From assembly GCA_009760855.2 (NCBI GenBank), contig WPIO01000063.1:475001-539000 (forward strand): a DNA stretch of 64,000 nt, given 5' to 3'. The DNA is from Cristatella mucedo (Eukaryota; Bryozoa; Phylactolaemata; Cristatellidae). Position numbers and translations under genes: made by a program. The notes under the pieces were generated by a model, which saw only the letters and a program-made list of their open reading frames with translations, did no database searches and was not told where the DNA came from. Shown here piece after piece: positions 13,141-25,035 of this stretch; positions within the stretch are counted from its first letter, which is position 1, and the number at the start of each line of letters is the position of its first letter.

Positions 13141-14512
13141 ATGAATTGAGAGCGTTTTTAGAAAACAGGCTGCTGCTTTTTCAAGCGTATTTGACGAATT
13201 AATCAACGTTTAGTTTGTCATATTTACGAGCCTCCTTTATAAAGCAGACATAGACCTTTAACGACTAAGTTGCCTGCTTGCAGGATAGGTAAAGGGATTG
13301 AGTAAGGCAGTGTTCTATCGCACTCCCTGGGTTAAGTAGCAAAAGCAGATTTCATCTGGGCTCGTAACCTGCGGCGACTAAGCATTGTAGTTGGACACTT
13401 GAACAGATCTTATCGAATTCTCGTCGTGCAAAAAATAATTTGTTGTGAGTTGAGAGACAAGATTCGTTTTCAGAGAGAATGTTGCTTAGAAAAAACATGC
13501 TTCTCGTATATTATTTTCGTCGATGGTAACAACGGGTTCAAAAGCCAAACGTCATTGGAATAAGATTCAGGGCACGTTTTTTTATTTAGCCTTGCCAATT
13601 TATTGTACGAGCACGTTCGAAATGACACGCATGAAGGAGCTGAGAGCAATGGAGAGGCGTATTAGTGGATATTGTATTCCTTATTGTACACCAGCACTGG
13701 TAGATGTAGCATATCCAGGTCGTAATGTAACTATAATCCTTTCATATCCGCTTGCCATTGCTTTCGATAAGGAGCTTCATTAGAATAGAGCCACTTAAAC
13801 CCAAAAGAAATTCTTTCAAAATTATTCTTATCATCGGCTTCGAAAAGACTTTTTGTGGCAATCTCTTTTTCAACAAACAAGTCTCACTGGATGCTCGTTT
13901 TCGAGAACCCCTGATTCCAAAAACAAGGCTTTTTGTATATGTAAAATGGTAGCCAAGTTATCAGATTTTGGACCAATTCAATTCTGTGGAGCAGCATCAC
14001 AAACTTAGCCATTGCTAGAATATACGTGTTATCGATTGTTGACTCGTGGATAGACTTTAAAGGGTCTTGAGACGAATGAATCGAATGTTCTTTTTACTAG
14101 ATTTTATCAAGGTAGCTCTTTTGTCTGTACAAATCCTGGAATATTCTCAATGGCGATTGCAGGTTCTACCTGGAAACTTGCTTTGGCCGGAGATGGCTGA
14201 ATGGAAGGAAAGTTATATCTAAGATTTCAATAAAGAAAGCATGAAAACCGTAGCTTTTAAAATTTATTTTCTAGGTGACGAAACAGCTTGAATGATGCAG
14301 TCAATATTTCACCGTCTCAAAAATTGGTTCATCTCCAAACTTTTATGAATCAAAAGTATTTTTTGTAGGCTAACACACAGCAATGAATTTCGTATGAGAC
14401 AGCAGTGTATTTGGTATTCCTAGCAATGTTAGTCGCCATAAATATCGGATTCAACGGAATAATTTTACAGTGTTAGTGTTGGCAGCTGACTTTTTAGAAT
14501 GACAAATAATAC
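13140..14512. other. Unclassified sequence
   Basis: No recognised gene or repeat. An 86-codon plus-strand frame at 13,523-13,783 (ending YPLAIAFDKELH) has no family resemblance that I can see and no typical host-gene features around it. Confidence 0.45.
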
Positions 14513-14590
14513 TAATAATATGCTTGATAAAGCACTCTCAGAGAACCCAATCTCTTTCTAGACGCTTGACAATTGCTGCATAGGAAAAGA
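14513..14590 (-). mobile_element. L2-A 3'-end relic
   Basis: An AAT tail remnant followed by tgcttgataaagcactctca and the hairpin region aacccaatctctttctagac: the 3' terminus of L2-A read on the minus strand. Nothing of the coding region follows. Confidence 0.7.
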
Positions 14591-15160
14591 ACCTGAATAC
14601 ATATCTGCTCCTCCGTGAGGATTTCATTTAGGGTTTGAGATTGCCGACTTGATTTGAGAGGTCTTGTTTGAGCTCACGAGACTTACTAGGCATTTTTCCT
14701 ATTTATTTTTGTCATTGGCAATAAATGTGCAAACTGATTACCTACCGGACCTAAAGAGGGCTTCTGTAAAGCCTTTCATTGGAGGACCGGCTAGAGGCAA
14801 TGTCTAGTTAAACTTTTTCGCTAAAGAAGCTAGCGTCTTACAAGTACCTGCAACTACATATAATCATGACGAAAACACATATTTATTACACCAAAAAGAG
14901 CTACTTATTGCTCTATTCACTTTAGATACGGTGTAAAGAAAGCAGGTCACCTGATTGAGAATAACTTACATGGCTTCTGCATGCAGAAATACACGAAGGA
15001 CAATTACAATGTACTCGGCGAATGATGAGGACGAACGATAATTTTTTAGATTCATATACAATTTCTTCCAGTAGGAGGATATCGTGATATTAGTCGGGTG
15101 TGGTTTCCAGCGTTTTGCTGCCTCCAAATAGTTTTGAGGTTTATTTGGAGAAACAGCTAC
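14591..15160. other. Unclassified sequence
   Basis: Nothing recognised. Confidence 0.4.
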
Positions 15161-15164
15161 ATGG

Positions 15165-15720
15165 CTTAAGGAAGAAAAGTAGTGAGTGTAATGCCAAGCA
15201 TGATTTTAGAAGCCGTTGACAAAGGCGAGTGGCAGGCACACAATAAATTAGCCAAGAATTGGGGGATCAAATCTTGCGGTCGATACACTGCTTGATAGCG
15301 AGCCACGGCAAGTTGTTGATATAGAGATAGAGAAGAGGTATACTGCAGCCAAAGTGCGACGTTTGCTATAGACAAGCCTAGCCGCCGAGCTGTACACCAA
15401 CTGTAAGCACTTCGTTTTAAAGGCATAGAAAATCTGCAAGTGGTCGATTAGAAAGTTTAAGCTGCGAAGTCGCAAATGGATTGACCAAAGCCGATGCAAT
15501 ATCCTTTTCCAAGTAGGTCTAGACTTTCGTGATGTTACCGAGCTTAAAGCGGCAGGCATGAGTGTGGAGCTGATATAGTCACTTTGTGGAAGATCGTTTT
15601 GGAACTGAGCACCCATTATTCACGCCGATGTTACAGGAGATTTGCTGGCTGTGTCCATTTTTAGAGCTAAGTTTCCCCGAGTCGTACTTGGTTTGCCGTT
15701 GAACTAAGAATTTGGATTGC
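15165..15720 (-). mobile_element. Degraded L2-A RT thumb fragment
   Basis: The minus-strand frame 15,248-15,616 keeps a recognisable series: FQNDLPQSDYISSTLMPA (family FQSDLSLDDHISSTVKSA), then KRILHRLWSIHLRLRSLNFL and LQLVYSSAARLVYSKRRTL (family LQLVQNSAARLVCRERRS). The similarity is weaker than in other copies, which suggests an older insertion. Tail and 3' UTR are not visible. Confidence 0.65.
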
Positions 15721-16435
15721 AGTAGAAATTGTTTATTTGGCTATCGACCAGGGAGAAATTAATCACGACCATGGAAATATATTCATTCAAGCCGCAAATA
15801 ATCTTTGATTAAAGGCGAGCACCTTGACCCTGTGCCGAACCAGTGCACAAAGCTGTTAAAAGCCCCTTGAAGGTTCACAATCTTGCAAAGTTACATCCTT
15901 TCCATAATGTGTACCCACTATAAGAGTACATATTGCAGTTACATATTCCAATTGTCAAATCATCCCCCGTTTTTGACACTCATCATTGCTGTAGAGTAGT
16001 AGTGCAACTATAAATGTCATACATGAAATTCAACATAAACCGGGAGACAGTGACTGCGACGAACTTGAAGGTAAACCTTAGGGCTTACATCATCGTAATA
16101 TTTTCCTCCCATTGTGATTTTGTTTAATTAGGATGAAACTGTGGGATTTTCTGGTACTACAAGAGGAGTCTTACCTGGGTCAGCAGGCACCCTGTGCCCT
16201 TGTTCAAAGCAGGTTACTTCCATGATTGGTTACTGGCATATTCTAGTCCTCAATGCACTTGGATGCAATATGTTGATCTTACAATCGTAAACCATAAATG
16301 TCCTCGACTGATCTACGAATTTTATTTTTACGGAAATGTTTCATCTTTCGATAATCACGACATCGTACATTGACGATTGAGAACAAGGATCGTTCTGGCT
16401 GTAGAGATATGGAAGGATGCTAGGCAGGTTTCACA
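15721..16435. other. Unclassified sequence with possible CR1-B RT traces at its end
   Basis: No firm feature. The stretch after about 16,120 may include degraded RT fingers of the CR1-B element that follows, but I cannot align it convincingly. Confidence 0.3.
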
Positions 16436-16439
16436 TCTT

Positions 16440-17040
16440 ACTTGTCCGACCGTTTCAATCCTTGTCTTGTTAAGTAAGGTCTCATCCATATGACCAGTCA
16501 CCTGTGGAGTAGCACAAGGGTCTGTCTTTTGTTCTTTGCAATTCTCCGTTTATACTAAGCCTACGGAAAAAATTATTCGCGCCCATGGAAGAGGTTCTAA
16601 TCATAATGCTGAGAATACTCAGTTGTATACATCATAATAACCATCGGAATCTATGCGGCGACTGATAAGCTGAATGCTGCCTTGCAGACATTCAATCCTG
16701 GACGTCAGCCATGTTTCCCAAACTAAACGAGGATGAAATAGAAAAACTGATACTCGCATCAAACCCTAAATGCATTGCTCAACTAGAAGGATTTGCGATT
16801 CAAATAGAGGCGATGTTGCCGTACCATCGCCGTTGGCTCGAAATTTAAGTGAAGTCTTCGAGCTAGCCATCCCTCCATATCTAAGATTAGGAAGAGTCTT
16901 CCATCGTGGGTTGCCAAACAAAATTAACTTGCTCAATCAACCGTGCTTATTTTACAGCAAATTAAAGTACTTAGGAAGAGATTTATTTTTCTAAGGGCTC
17001 TATGTAAAATGCAAGATTATTATTATTATTAATACTATTA
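16440..17040 (+). mobile_element. CR1-B retrotransposon, RT fragment with 3' tail
   Basis: A second non-LTR family, distinct from L2-A. The translation LNEDEIEKLILASNPKCIAQ followed by LEGFAIQIE at about 16,720-16,810 matches the CR1-type palm segment (LN.DKTE.L..G.P.QLAKL.GF.I). After about 16,850 it jumps to a 3' terminus at 16,965-17,015 that also has a short inverted repeat (cttaggaagag ... ctaagggct). It ends with an ATT tail at about 17,015-17,040. The RT active site and thumb are missing. Confidence 0.65.
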
Positions 17041-17044
17041 TTTC

Positions 17045-17645
17045 CGTCCCGGCTAGATTATTGCAATTCTTTTTTGGCTGGGCTACCGAAAAAGCCACTC
17101 TCCCACTGTAGCTGGCGATGAACATGGATGCATGGTTAGTTTAAAAATCAGGATATTTGACCCTTTGTCTTTGCTGAAAGAGAGCTTGAATGGTTGCTTG
17201 CTTACGAACGGATACAGTGCAAAGTTCTTCTCGCTGACCCGTGCTGGCCCATCACGACCATCGGCTCCATCATACCTAGCTGAACTGAAGCAACAGTTTC
17301 AGCCTCCTTCAGCCCGTTCACTCAGGTCCCGTATAGACAATGAATTAGGTGCTCTATTCATATTACTAAATACCGTTGGCGACTGAAGTCTTTGCTCAAC
17401 CCGTCCTAGGCTGTGGAACTCACTTCCACAATTATTAAGCAACGACATCTACTCTCCTGCTGCCGACTATGGCTCATCCTTCCCAGCGGTCCTGATCATC
17501 TACTTCTATGCCGCTCACTAGCCGCACCGATCTTGTGACTCAGCTCTGCTATTCACTCTCTCTTTGTTACGTGAAATGAAGTTTTTTGGCAAGCAAATGC
17601 TTACCGAAGCCGCCTCGGCTTTCAGTGTGCAATATAAATCTTCCA
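17045..17645 (+). mobile_element. CR1-B thumb domain fragment
   Basis: Starts at a typical thumb sequence (SRLDYCNSFLAGLPKK). It then keeps equivalents of HVSPLLKELHWLPA..RIQFKVL, PSAPSYLAELKQQFQP (17,247-17,310) and SLRSRIDNELGA, with frame changes. The C-terminus near 17,400 reads RPRLWNSLP-like. The same protein family is found at 27.1 and 41.9 kb. It lies directly downstream of another copy's tail. Confidence 0.75.
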
Positions 17646-17649
17646 AGCA

Positions 17650-18495
17650 TAACAATTACCTAGGCGTTGCGGCTTTGTGGATTACGTGCGGAGATGCATT
17701 TAATTAAGTAAAATATACTACACTAAAATCAATTTGAAATTTTGTCACGTAGTGTGAGTGATCATGTCTGATACTTATACTAGAAAAATAATCGGACAGT
17801 GTCGTGACAGAAAATTAGCCTCAACGTACGGTGACACTAATAAGCCAAGCTCCGAAATTAGTACTGTTCAGTTTGGCTGCCTTGATGTATCGAGCGTAAA
17901 TTACAAACCATTGATAATATGCACGCAACTTCCATGAGGATATGAAATAGTGCAAGCAATGCTGTCGTAATAACCCGGTTTTTACATCTCCATGTCATAT
18001 AGGCTTCTTTCGTGTGCATCATTGAACGATCTTAGCAAGATTCATTTAATACTTGTCTGCAGCTCCAGGTACCCCACAACTAGTTGACGCAGTAAACGTC
18101 ACAGTGAACGCTGCAACGTTCGCCCAGAACCCCGTGCCACACTCGTTTACTTTAAGCGGTCGTAACGGATTTGCTCTCATGCATACAAGTGCCAGTGGGT
18201 GTGACAGAGACGAAAGCAAGATGGTATAGAAGGGAACTGCTTGCGGTTACTCAAAACAGTAGGAGCAGTGCTGCGAAAGAAGTTCTGCTTTGAGACACTG
18301 CCCGATGACCCGATGTGACGAAGCTCAGACCTGGTGGTTCGCGCCCAGACATACTCCAGCTAGCCATCGTAATGCTCGGACTAACAAGATCGCTGGACTC
18401 CGGTGTCTTGAATCCGACTACGGTAGGAACGACTAATTAATTAATTTACTTTACTTAAGCAGTACAATCATGTTAGAATTCCTCGCGTAGCTGGT
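17650..18495. other. Unclassified sequence
   Basis: No gene or repeat recognised; a relatively GC-balanced stretch at 18,060-18,430 has no long open frame. Confidence 0.4.
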
Positions 18496-18499
18496 AATA

Positions 18500-18640
18500 G
18501 TCGATGTGTATTATTCATATTCAGGTATTCATATTACATATGCATACATTTTACATATATTCATACATTTTACATATATTCATATATTGTACATATATTC
18601 ATATTACATATAAATATACATACATATTCAGGTATTCATT
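18500..18640. repeat. AT-rich minisatellite
   Basis: Imperfect tandem copies built on the words ttcatatattacatat and tattcatacattttacata, roughly 20-27 bp each, with the flanking phrase attcaggtattcat at both ends. The 93-codon Tyr/Ile/His-rich frame across it is a by-product of the repeat. Confidence 0.75.
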
Positions 18641-18869
18641 TCAGCCTTTCTCCTGCAACTCCTTCAACATTTTTAACCGCTTGGCCTCCGAGTTATTGCT
18701 GTACTTTATATTTATTAAAAATCCTCTTTTGCAGGACATTATTTTTCTCTTTTACAACATTCGTGATTTACAAGTGCATTTTTAATTAAAAAAAACGAGA
18801 CAAATTGCAGTGTTTTTGCATGGGTTAAGGACGGATTTTAGAAAAATTGATTTGACATGCGAGTAATTT

Positions 18870-18930
18870 GAAATATGAGCTCCGTGACGGGGTGAATTGA
18901 ACTCGTAAGCCAATCTACCACTGTATATGG
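18870..18930 (-). repeat. tRNA-like (SINE-like) pol III box pair, minus strand
   Basis: Read on the minus strand, tatacagtggtagattgg (18,910-18,927) resembles a tRNA A box, and cgagttcaattcaccc (about 18,889-18,904) resembles a B box. They are only about 24 nt apart, too close for a tRNA, so this would be a shortened tRNA-derived SINE head. The 10-bp word agctccgtga next to the B box recurs near 20,192. The match could be chance. Confidence 0.3.
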
Positions 18931-20650
18931 GCTCGCGCCGCGACCGCTCACGACCGTTCTCTCCTGCACCTGCTTTCCCACTGAGGCTTCTCTGCAGGTC
19001 GCGACTCACATAAAACGTAAACGCATAACCTATAACTCTCAATAAATCATGAATTCATTAAACGATAAGCCCGCGGTAGGGCGCCGGAAGACAACACATA
19101 TAGGAATAATCCGTTGACCGGAGAATTCAGTTTAGCTACCTGTACAATTTAGATTGACTTTCCCAGTTAGAGAGAGGAGCTCGCTTTTTTCCCTTTCGGT
19201 GAGTCGTTTTGCTAACTGCGTCGAGCCTAGAGGTTGCCTGGGTAGGTTGCTGTGCCTTTTGTTCCGTTTCCCGAGATACTGGCGTCACACGCGTGTTCTT
19301 AGCTCATCTTGTAATGCCGCATGACATAGCAGGGCTTAAACGAACGTGGCACTTCGTATTAAGTCCTTTTGAGTGCGAACTTATGAGCTACGCTTTGCTG
19401 TTGGACCGTGTGTGATATGTTCAGACGCTCCAGTTTTAAGCTCGACACTGCGTGGGAAAGCAACGGAGCTTAGCCAAACCTAAGAAAGAGTTCTGCCACC
19501 GCCACAGCACACTAGCTGAGATTCTTGGTCAGTTTTACTAGCAGACTTAGAAACTTGTTAGCTTTAGCGAGGACCGAATGATGTAAAGGGAAGTATAGCA
19601 TCATAACTGGAATCGCTAAGTGTTCCAATTCAGACATAGATGCTTTCTTCTGATGGTGTCTAATACTAGCTCAAAATAGCTCAAGCTGATCTTGACTGAA
19701 TAGCTCAAGCTGATCTTGACCAACATTCATTATTATGTAATGTGCCGTCGTTTACGTAAGAGGAGGATTTTCACTGACATGTAGATCGAATCCCAACTCC
19801 AAAGCGTTTGACATGCCATTATTGCCTGCGTTTTCCATGAGCAGCTTACGGCTAAAAATTTTCGAAATTCGACAAAGAGGAACGCTCAAAGGCTAGATGG
19901 TTAAAAAGTCCATCCAGTAACCGGCCATCGCTTACCAAGCTCGAATGCTGCTCAAAGCTCTGGTAACTTTTGCATGCTATTCAGCATAACATTTTGTGTG
20001 GATTGTTACTGACTGTGCTGCAAGTCTTTCACCAGAACCGCCCACATGTGACTCTACAAAGATCGTTGTCGTCGGTTCTCATAGAACCAGCAACGTGGGT
20101 GGGTGGGTTCGGGTCTGTGCTTGGGCATAAGTGTGTAATCCATTTCCCAAGACAAGATTAATCAAAAGACGGTAAGAAACTTCTAAATTAGCTCCGTGAA
20201 ACGGTGATTCGATGAATGCACTTGCTCCCAGAAGTTGAAAAGTGGGAGTTATGTGAATCACAGTCACACGTTGAACCTTTTTTGAACATACCAACGTTAT
20301 TAAATCAAAAACTGAGCATTTAGGGCTGGATTGTATTTCAATAAAGACAGTGCCTACACTGTTCTACCGGGTCTACAGGTGTGGTAATGTTGTGTTAACT
20401 AACATCAACTCTGAGTAAGTGCGATAATGACTTGGAAGTGAATGGTTATTCTACCCAAACGCCTCTATAAGTTCCTGACGTATATATATATATATATTTG
20501 TACGTATTGAATTTGGCATAGTATGTGGACGAACACTTTTGACCAGAGGCTCTATTTCAGAGTTTTGCGGTAAATGCTGACTTGAGCTGTGAGCTGAAAT
20601 TCAAATGCTATCATCTCAAGGCCCTTTCATGCCCAATCATGATTCGGCGA
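18931..20650. other. Unclassified sequence
   Basis: No coding sequence recognised. It contains a 24-bp tandem duplication at 19,675-19,720 and a short (TA)n run at 20,481-20,497. Open frames near 19,209-19,415 and 19,970-20,161 have no recognisable domain. Confidence 0.4.
19675..19720. repeat. 24-bp tandem duplication
   Basis: aatagctcaagctgatcttg occurs at 19,675 and again at 19,699, identical over 22 bp. This looks like a recent local duplication. Confidence 0.9.
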
Positions 20651-20654
20651 CGGA

Positions 20655-21080
20655 TGACACGTATTTTACCAGTGACTAAGTTTGTAATGCTGCTGACGAC
20701 AATTGAATCGTTTGAAAGTCTGTAAACTCTGCTACTGTCACGAATATACATAGGAAGCCTTGATTGGAATCAGAAGTTCTTGCAAACGAGCACCCAGTGA
20801 GACTTGTTTTGAAAAAGCAATTGCAATACACAGTCTTTTTAAAGTCAATGACACGGACAATTTAAAAAAAGTTTGTTTTTGGTGTAAGTGGCTTCAATCA
20901 ACTGAGGCTGCTCTCCTCAGTTCGAGCAAAGGCATCCTGGTATGAAGCGACTAAAGTAACGTCACTAATCTGGACATGCTAGATCTACCAGTAGTGCTAG
21001 ACAAAAGGATCGCAGTATGCCATGATTCCGCTCCTCCTTCTCGCACAGCTCCATCACACCTCTCTTTAACAAATGTTTTC
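20655..21080 (+). repeat. Repeat R, copy 1
   Basis: An unclassified interspersed repeat of about 420 bp. Further copies are at 37,700-38,140 and 55,330-55,750, with a partial copy at 61,520-61,640. Shared landmarks are aagtttgt.at.ctgc near the start, the cacccagtgagac word, and gtggcttcattg..ccgaag with gctgctctcctcagt near the middle. It has no conserved long frame and I cannot assign it to a class. Confidence 0.75.
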
Positions 21081-21320
21081 GTAAAATAAATTTGCAAGGC
21101 TCAATCAACTAAACGCTCGCTGAACTTTATCCCAATGTGTCCGGTGTTTGAACCTGTCGTTAGATTATACTGAAAGTAATAGGTGAAGTGTGTGTGATTT
21201 CTAAGAAACTCCAACTCTGAAAACGGCTCTATTTTCTCAGCTCATTTCAAATTATTTCTTACATAGTTAGAATTTGATAGCCTTTGTTCAAGTCTCCATA
21301 TAAAATGCTTAATTTGCAGC

Positions 21321-21390
21321 AGACTCGTAGCCCAGACAGAATCAGCTTTCACTACTCGATCCCGTAGCTGGTTCGAATCCTGCATTACTC
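21321..21390 (+). repeat. tRNA-like relic with perfect B box
   Basis: ggttcgaatcc at 21,370-21,380 is a perfect B box, and tagcccagacaga at 21,328-21,340 is a plausible A box 42 nt upstream, close to tRNA spacing. However, the presumed acceptor strands (21,321-21,327 and 21,384-21,390) do not pair. It is therefore at best a decayed tRNA or SINE head. Confidence 0.35.
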
Positions 21391-23290
21391 ACTCGATTCA
21401 CGTATACTGCAAGCAGGAAGCGTGTCGTTTAAGGACTGTGTCTGCTCTATAAATCAAGCTAGTAAATATGCCCAACTTTAGTTTGATTAAATCGTTAAAT
21501 ACGCTGTGAAAATCGGCGACATTTTCGCTAAATAATACTGAGAACTCATTAAAAATAACTATCGAAAATGTTAACTCATAAGTAATATATATTCCGGCGA
21601 TACTGCGACTCTTAGGACAAACAAGCTTAGCTGAAGAGATTCGCACTAAGTGCAAGAACCTGATTGCACATGCCGGTAAACAAGGAAGCATCGAACTGCA
21701 GTAATCAAGGTGGGATGATTCAAATGCATGGACTAATTTCACGAATACTTTCACTTTGATAAAGTCCGAACTTGAGCCAAATGTCGCCTAGCTGACAGCA
21801 GGGAGTCGTTACTGTGGTGCTGCTGTGGTCGTCTAGTGCAGATCAATTGCGAACACGAGAAAACACTAGATTTCGCGGTGATGCCACAAGAGATATGCTG
21901 TTAGAGAAGTTTCTGAGGTTTAAAATATTTAATTTCTGACTCGGAGTTCAATCTCCAATAGCTAGGAAGTGGATTTTATCTTCATTTAATTGGAGAAAGT
22001 TATCTGCCATTCAAGGGCTGATGAGATATACAAGCAAGCAGGCTGCCGAGAGAGTTCGTGGCGAAGCCGGGCTGAGATGTATCAAAGCTTACGTACACCT
22101 GATTGTGAAATGCATACCGCTGAAAGCCCTGATTGTCTTTGGCCATCACATTGGCGAGTAGCCTAACTAGTCTCTGTGAAAGCAGGAACATCACTTGAGG
22201 TAGCTGATGCATTTAGTATGTCACTTAAGCATGGCAGCTGCTGTGCTGCGATGGCTCAGTAGGTCCGATCCGTTTGGTGATTGTTGAATCAAAATGAGAG
22301 CGGAGAATCGCGATGAAAATAAGAAGTTTGCTTCGTCTGGGCGCAATATACGAATGCTGCAATAGACCGTTTTTTCTCGGATGAATGCCAAACAACAGCT
22401 TTGAGAGACTGCATCAAAAGGGCATATAAACAGTTGCAACTTGAGGGGAAAAATGCGACAATGCCAACTCTACCATAAGGTTAGCTTGTCCTAGAAGTAG
22501 TAAGGAGGGAAAAGCCTCTAGGGTTTGGTTCGGTTATTATCGAGCTGTAAGTCGATTTCAGCCAGGCTTAGGTCAAGGCGAACAGGCCTAGGCTGTCTCC
22601 AATAATTCTGTCCGATTTTATTAGGGGTTTATTGCAATCTGGGGAGAATTGCAGGGAGTAGTATCGAACTGCGGTCTCTGGGATCGTAGCAGATCTGCCC
22701 ACGGCTAAATCGCAGCAACTAGCAGTAGTAATTTGGGGGGATTTGAGAAGGCGGCTTCAGACGTTTCTGGATAGATCAAACATGCCTGGCTTCCACCGAA
22801 CCACGTTTTGGCAGCCACCAATTAGGGAGGCCGCCTTTAGTTAACTGCCGATTTATGCAACCTAGCTCCCTTGAATGTATTTAGGTATGCATTTGAACTG
22901 AGATAAAAATGACGACATAATGCAGCACCATAATATTTCACAGGACGACTCCAAGTATTCGGAAAAAATAGTGCTGCAGGCGACATGGCTGGGTAGACCC
23001 TTCCAAATTGGGAGTGGGCGGACAGCATTAAGCGTTTAGATAGCTGTTGGCATGAGGCTTGCTAGGCACATTGGTAAAACAGAACTAAGATAGGTTTTAA
23101 ACAGGTCGTAGCTGTGGGCTCGCTGTTCGAAAGAACTTGGATTGTCTGAATAGAGTTAACGGTCGACATAAAAACCTTTGTAGTACTGATTTCTGGAGGT
23201 AAGAACACTATAATCCCTGTTCGGGGTGAACGGCTTAACCGTCGGACAAACCCAGCACTGCAATAAATATTTGCAAAAAGTTTCAGACTA
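21390..23290 (-). mobile_element. L2-A copy, thumb and palm fused to leader/endonuclease side
   Basis: Minus-strand frame 21,398-21,754 carries KLVHAFESSHLDYCSSMLPC and LPACAIRFLHLVRISSAKLV. Frame 22,000-22,212 carries DNQGFQRYAFHNQVYVSFDT, where the YADDTQLY box has become YAFHNQVY, removing both catalytic aspartates. At about 22,215 the sequence changes to the L2-A endonuclease/leader side (22,230-23,290), skipping linker and fingers. The right end is joined head-to-head to a plus-strand RT fragment at 23,290-23,440. Confidence 0.75.
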
Positions 23291-23440
23291 AACTTCTGAC
23301 ACCACATTTCAAGCAAACGACGTCGTCTATGCTGTAAAGTGATTGTCTTAGATGTCCTAAGTAAGCAAGAACCTATCTGCTGGTATTTAAAGATCTACCT
23401 GCAGCATTTGACGCCCTTGAACACCATGTCAACATTAGAT
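23290..23440 (+). mobile_element. L2-A RT fragment of head-to-head composite
   Basis: The plus-strand translation YLLVFKDLPAAFDALEHHVN at about 23,378-23,440 matches the RT motif LLVLLDLSAAFDTIDH. It abuts the minus-strand leader of the previous entry. The same junction recurs at 8.4, 33.4, 38.8, 41.6, 51.7 and 54.65 kb. Confidence 0.75.
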
Positions 23441-24110
23441 AGCCTATATCCAAAGAATAAATGCACGTACAGCAGGTTAAATCCTAAACCATCAATACGA
23501 AACAGTCGATAAATATCATTATGGTTAAGTCCGCTATTCTGACTATTAAGCCACGTTACAGAACATATCTCTATTCCTCTAGCTATCAGTATTACAGGTC
23601 GATGCTAAATAAGTCTGCACTTTGGCGAGAAATTCAATATTAAAGATATACAAGGCCGTCTATTTTCAAATAATTTACCAGAAATTCTGTACATTTGTTG
23701 CAGCCTTTGGTCAACGTCTTTTCAAAATACTTTCCCTTTGGCCGATGTCGTCCAAGAAACGTTTTACTTTCACGTCGACTCAAATTTTACCCAGGGCTTC
23801 CTCTCAGTTCTTCCATGTCTTGTTCCTAACCAAATGCAAGTAATCACCTCAGTGACTTTATCTATGTTCACCGGTTTTCGAAAGCTACTAGCTCTCAGAT
23901 GCTAATGTTATTATTACTAAACACAACCTCTTCGTGTTACACATTTTACAGACCTTTTTTCAAAACTAAAGTTATTCCTACAATCTTTATCAGCTACCAA
24001 GTCAATATTTTTTTCATATTTGCAGCAGCTTTACTGACCTAGGCTATTTACGTTCACCTCAGAATAAACTCAAAACTCAGTGCTTGGGAGGACAAAGGAC
24101 ACGAGTCTAC
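23440..24110 (+). repeat. Repeat U3, copy 1
   Basis: An unclassified block also present at 42,400-42,880 in the same orientation and, reversed, at 26,530-27,060. Shared landmarks include the tacagcag word after the RT fragment, ctctcagttcttccatgtc, and a terminal caaaact...attcctaca stretch before gtcaatagttttactgac. No open frame is conserved. Confidence 0.65.
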
Positions 24111-24119
24111 CAAATACTT

Positions 24120-25035
24120 TCAAAAGTTGTAGCTTTTTAAATTTTTTTGTTTAAAATCGTCACTACTTGAAAGTCGTGACATCAGTCGGAACTGATTTCC
24201 GGGCATTGGAACGTTCCGAACTACAGTCTTTTTCTCTCCATAGGATTTGAGGTTTGTCAGACGTAGCCCAAAATGTCTTAATTTAGAAAAGCTCGTAAGG
24301 CGATGCCTCGCCGGGTGGGAGATTACTTTTATTAGGTAGACCGGATCCAGAGAACGAAGAGGCCTAATAGTGTTTTTACGGCTACTAGAAGTTGACATGC
24401 TGATGACCCGCGGGCAGGTTGGCTAGAATCGGCATTGTAGAGACAAGGCGATGATGAAGACAGAGCTAGCCTAGCAGCAGAGTTTCTCACCAAATGTAAG
24501 TGCCTGATAGGGCAGACAGGTAAACGGACGAGAGCGGAACGGCAGCAAACGAGGTGGGGCGAGTCGAATGCATGAGCTTTTTAAGATATCAAATTTCTTA
24601 CTTGCGCGTGATTCTTCCATAGCCTGGATGTTGGTTTCATCGTAGTTTCATTGGAGAACATTTGCTGCCATCCATGTGGTGATGTCCTGTACATTTAGCA
24701 TGTTCGTTGAGAGAGTTTGTCGTTCTACAAGTCTCAGAGGTATTAACGCCAAGGTACAACTAAGCGTTATACAATAGAAATAAAAGCCCCGATTATGCTT
24801 AGCGATCTCATCAACTAATGAGAGATTATAAACTGTTAGAGAAGCAGATCAAGCACAAAGAGTGAGTTACTAACTACTGCAGTGGTTTCTCAAATAAACA
24901 TTTTCCGCTCACATGATTGCTCGGAGTAACTCGTTCAGATACGACTTAAGCGATTGCAATGCAGTTCCAGGCATAGCTCTGGCAAGATAGAAGAACTCGA
25001 GAAGGTCATGGCAATTAGTCTTAGCAAATGCAGCT
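24120..25035 (-). mobile_element. L2-A related copy, thumb to RT, internally deleted
   Basis: Minus-strand L2-like sequence closely matching 62,740-63,880, including non-coding landmarks such as gaacatttgctgccatccat and aagccccgatta. It reads through degraded thumb (24,120-24,570), palm (24,600-24,850) and RT fingers (24,900-25,035). About 200 bp present at 63.18-63.39 kb are missing here, near 24,575. All frames are broken. Confidence 0.7.

Noticed and set aside
13523-13783. 86-codon frame as a gene
   Set aside because: No recognisable domain, no supporting context, and length within chance expectation.
18504-18785. 93-codon Tyr/Ile/His-rich protein
   Set aside because: Produced by translation of an AT-rich minisatellite.
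21321-21390. Functional tRNA gene
   Set aside because: The A and B boxes are plausible but acceptor strands do not pair and no clear anticodon stem forms.
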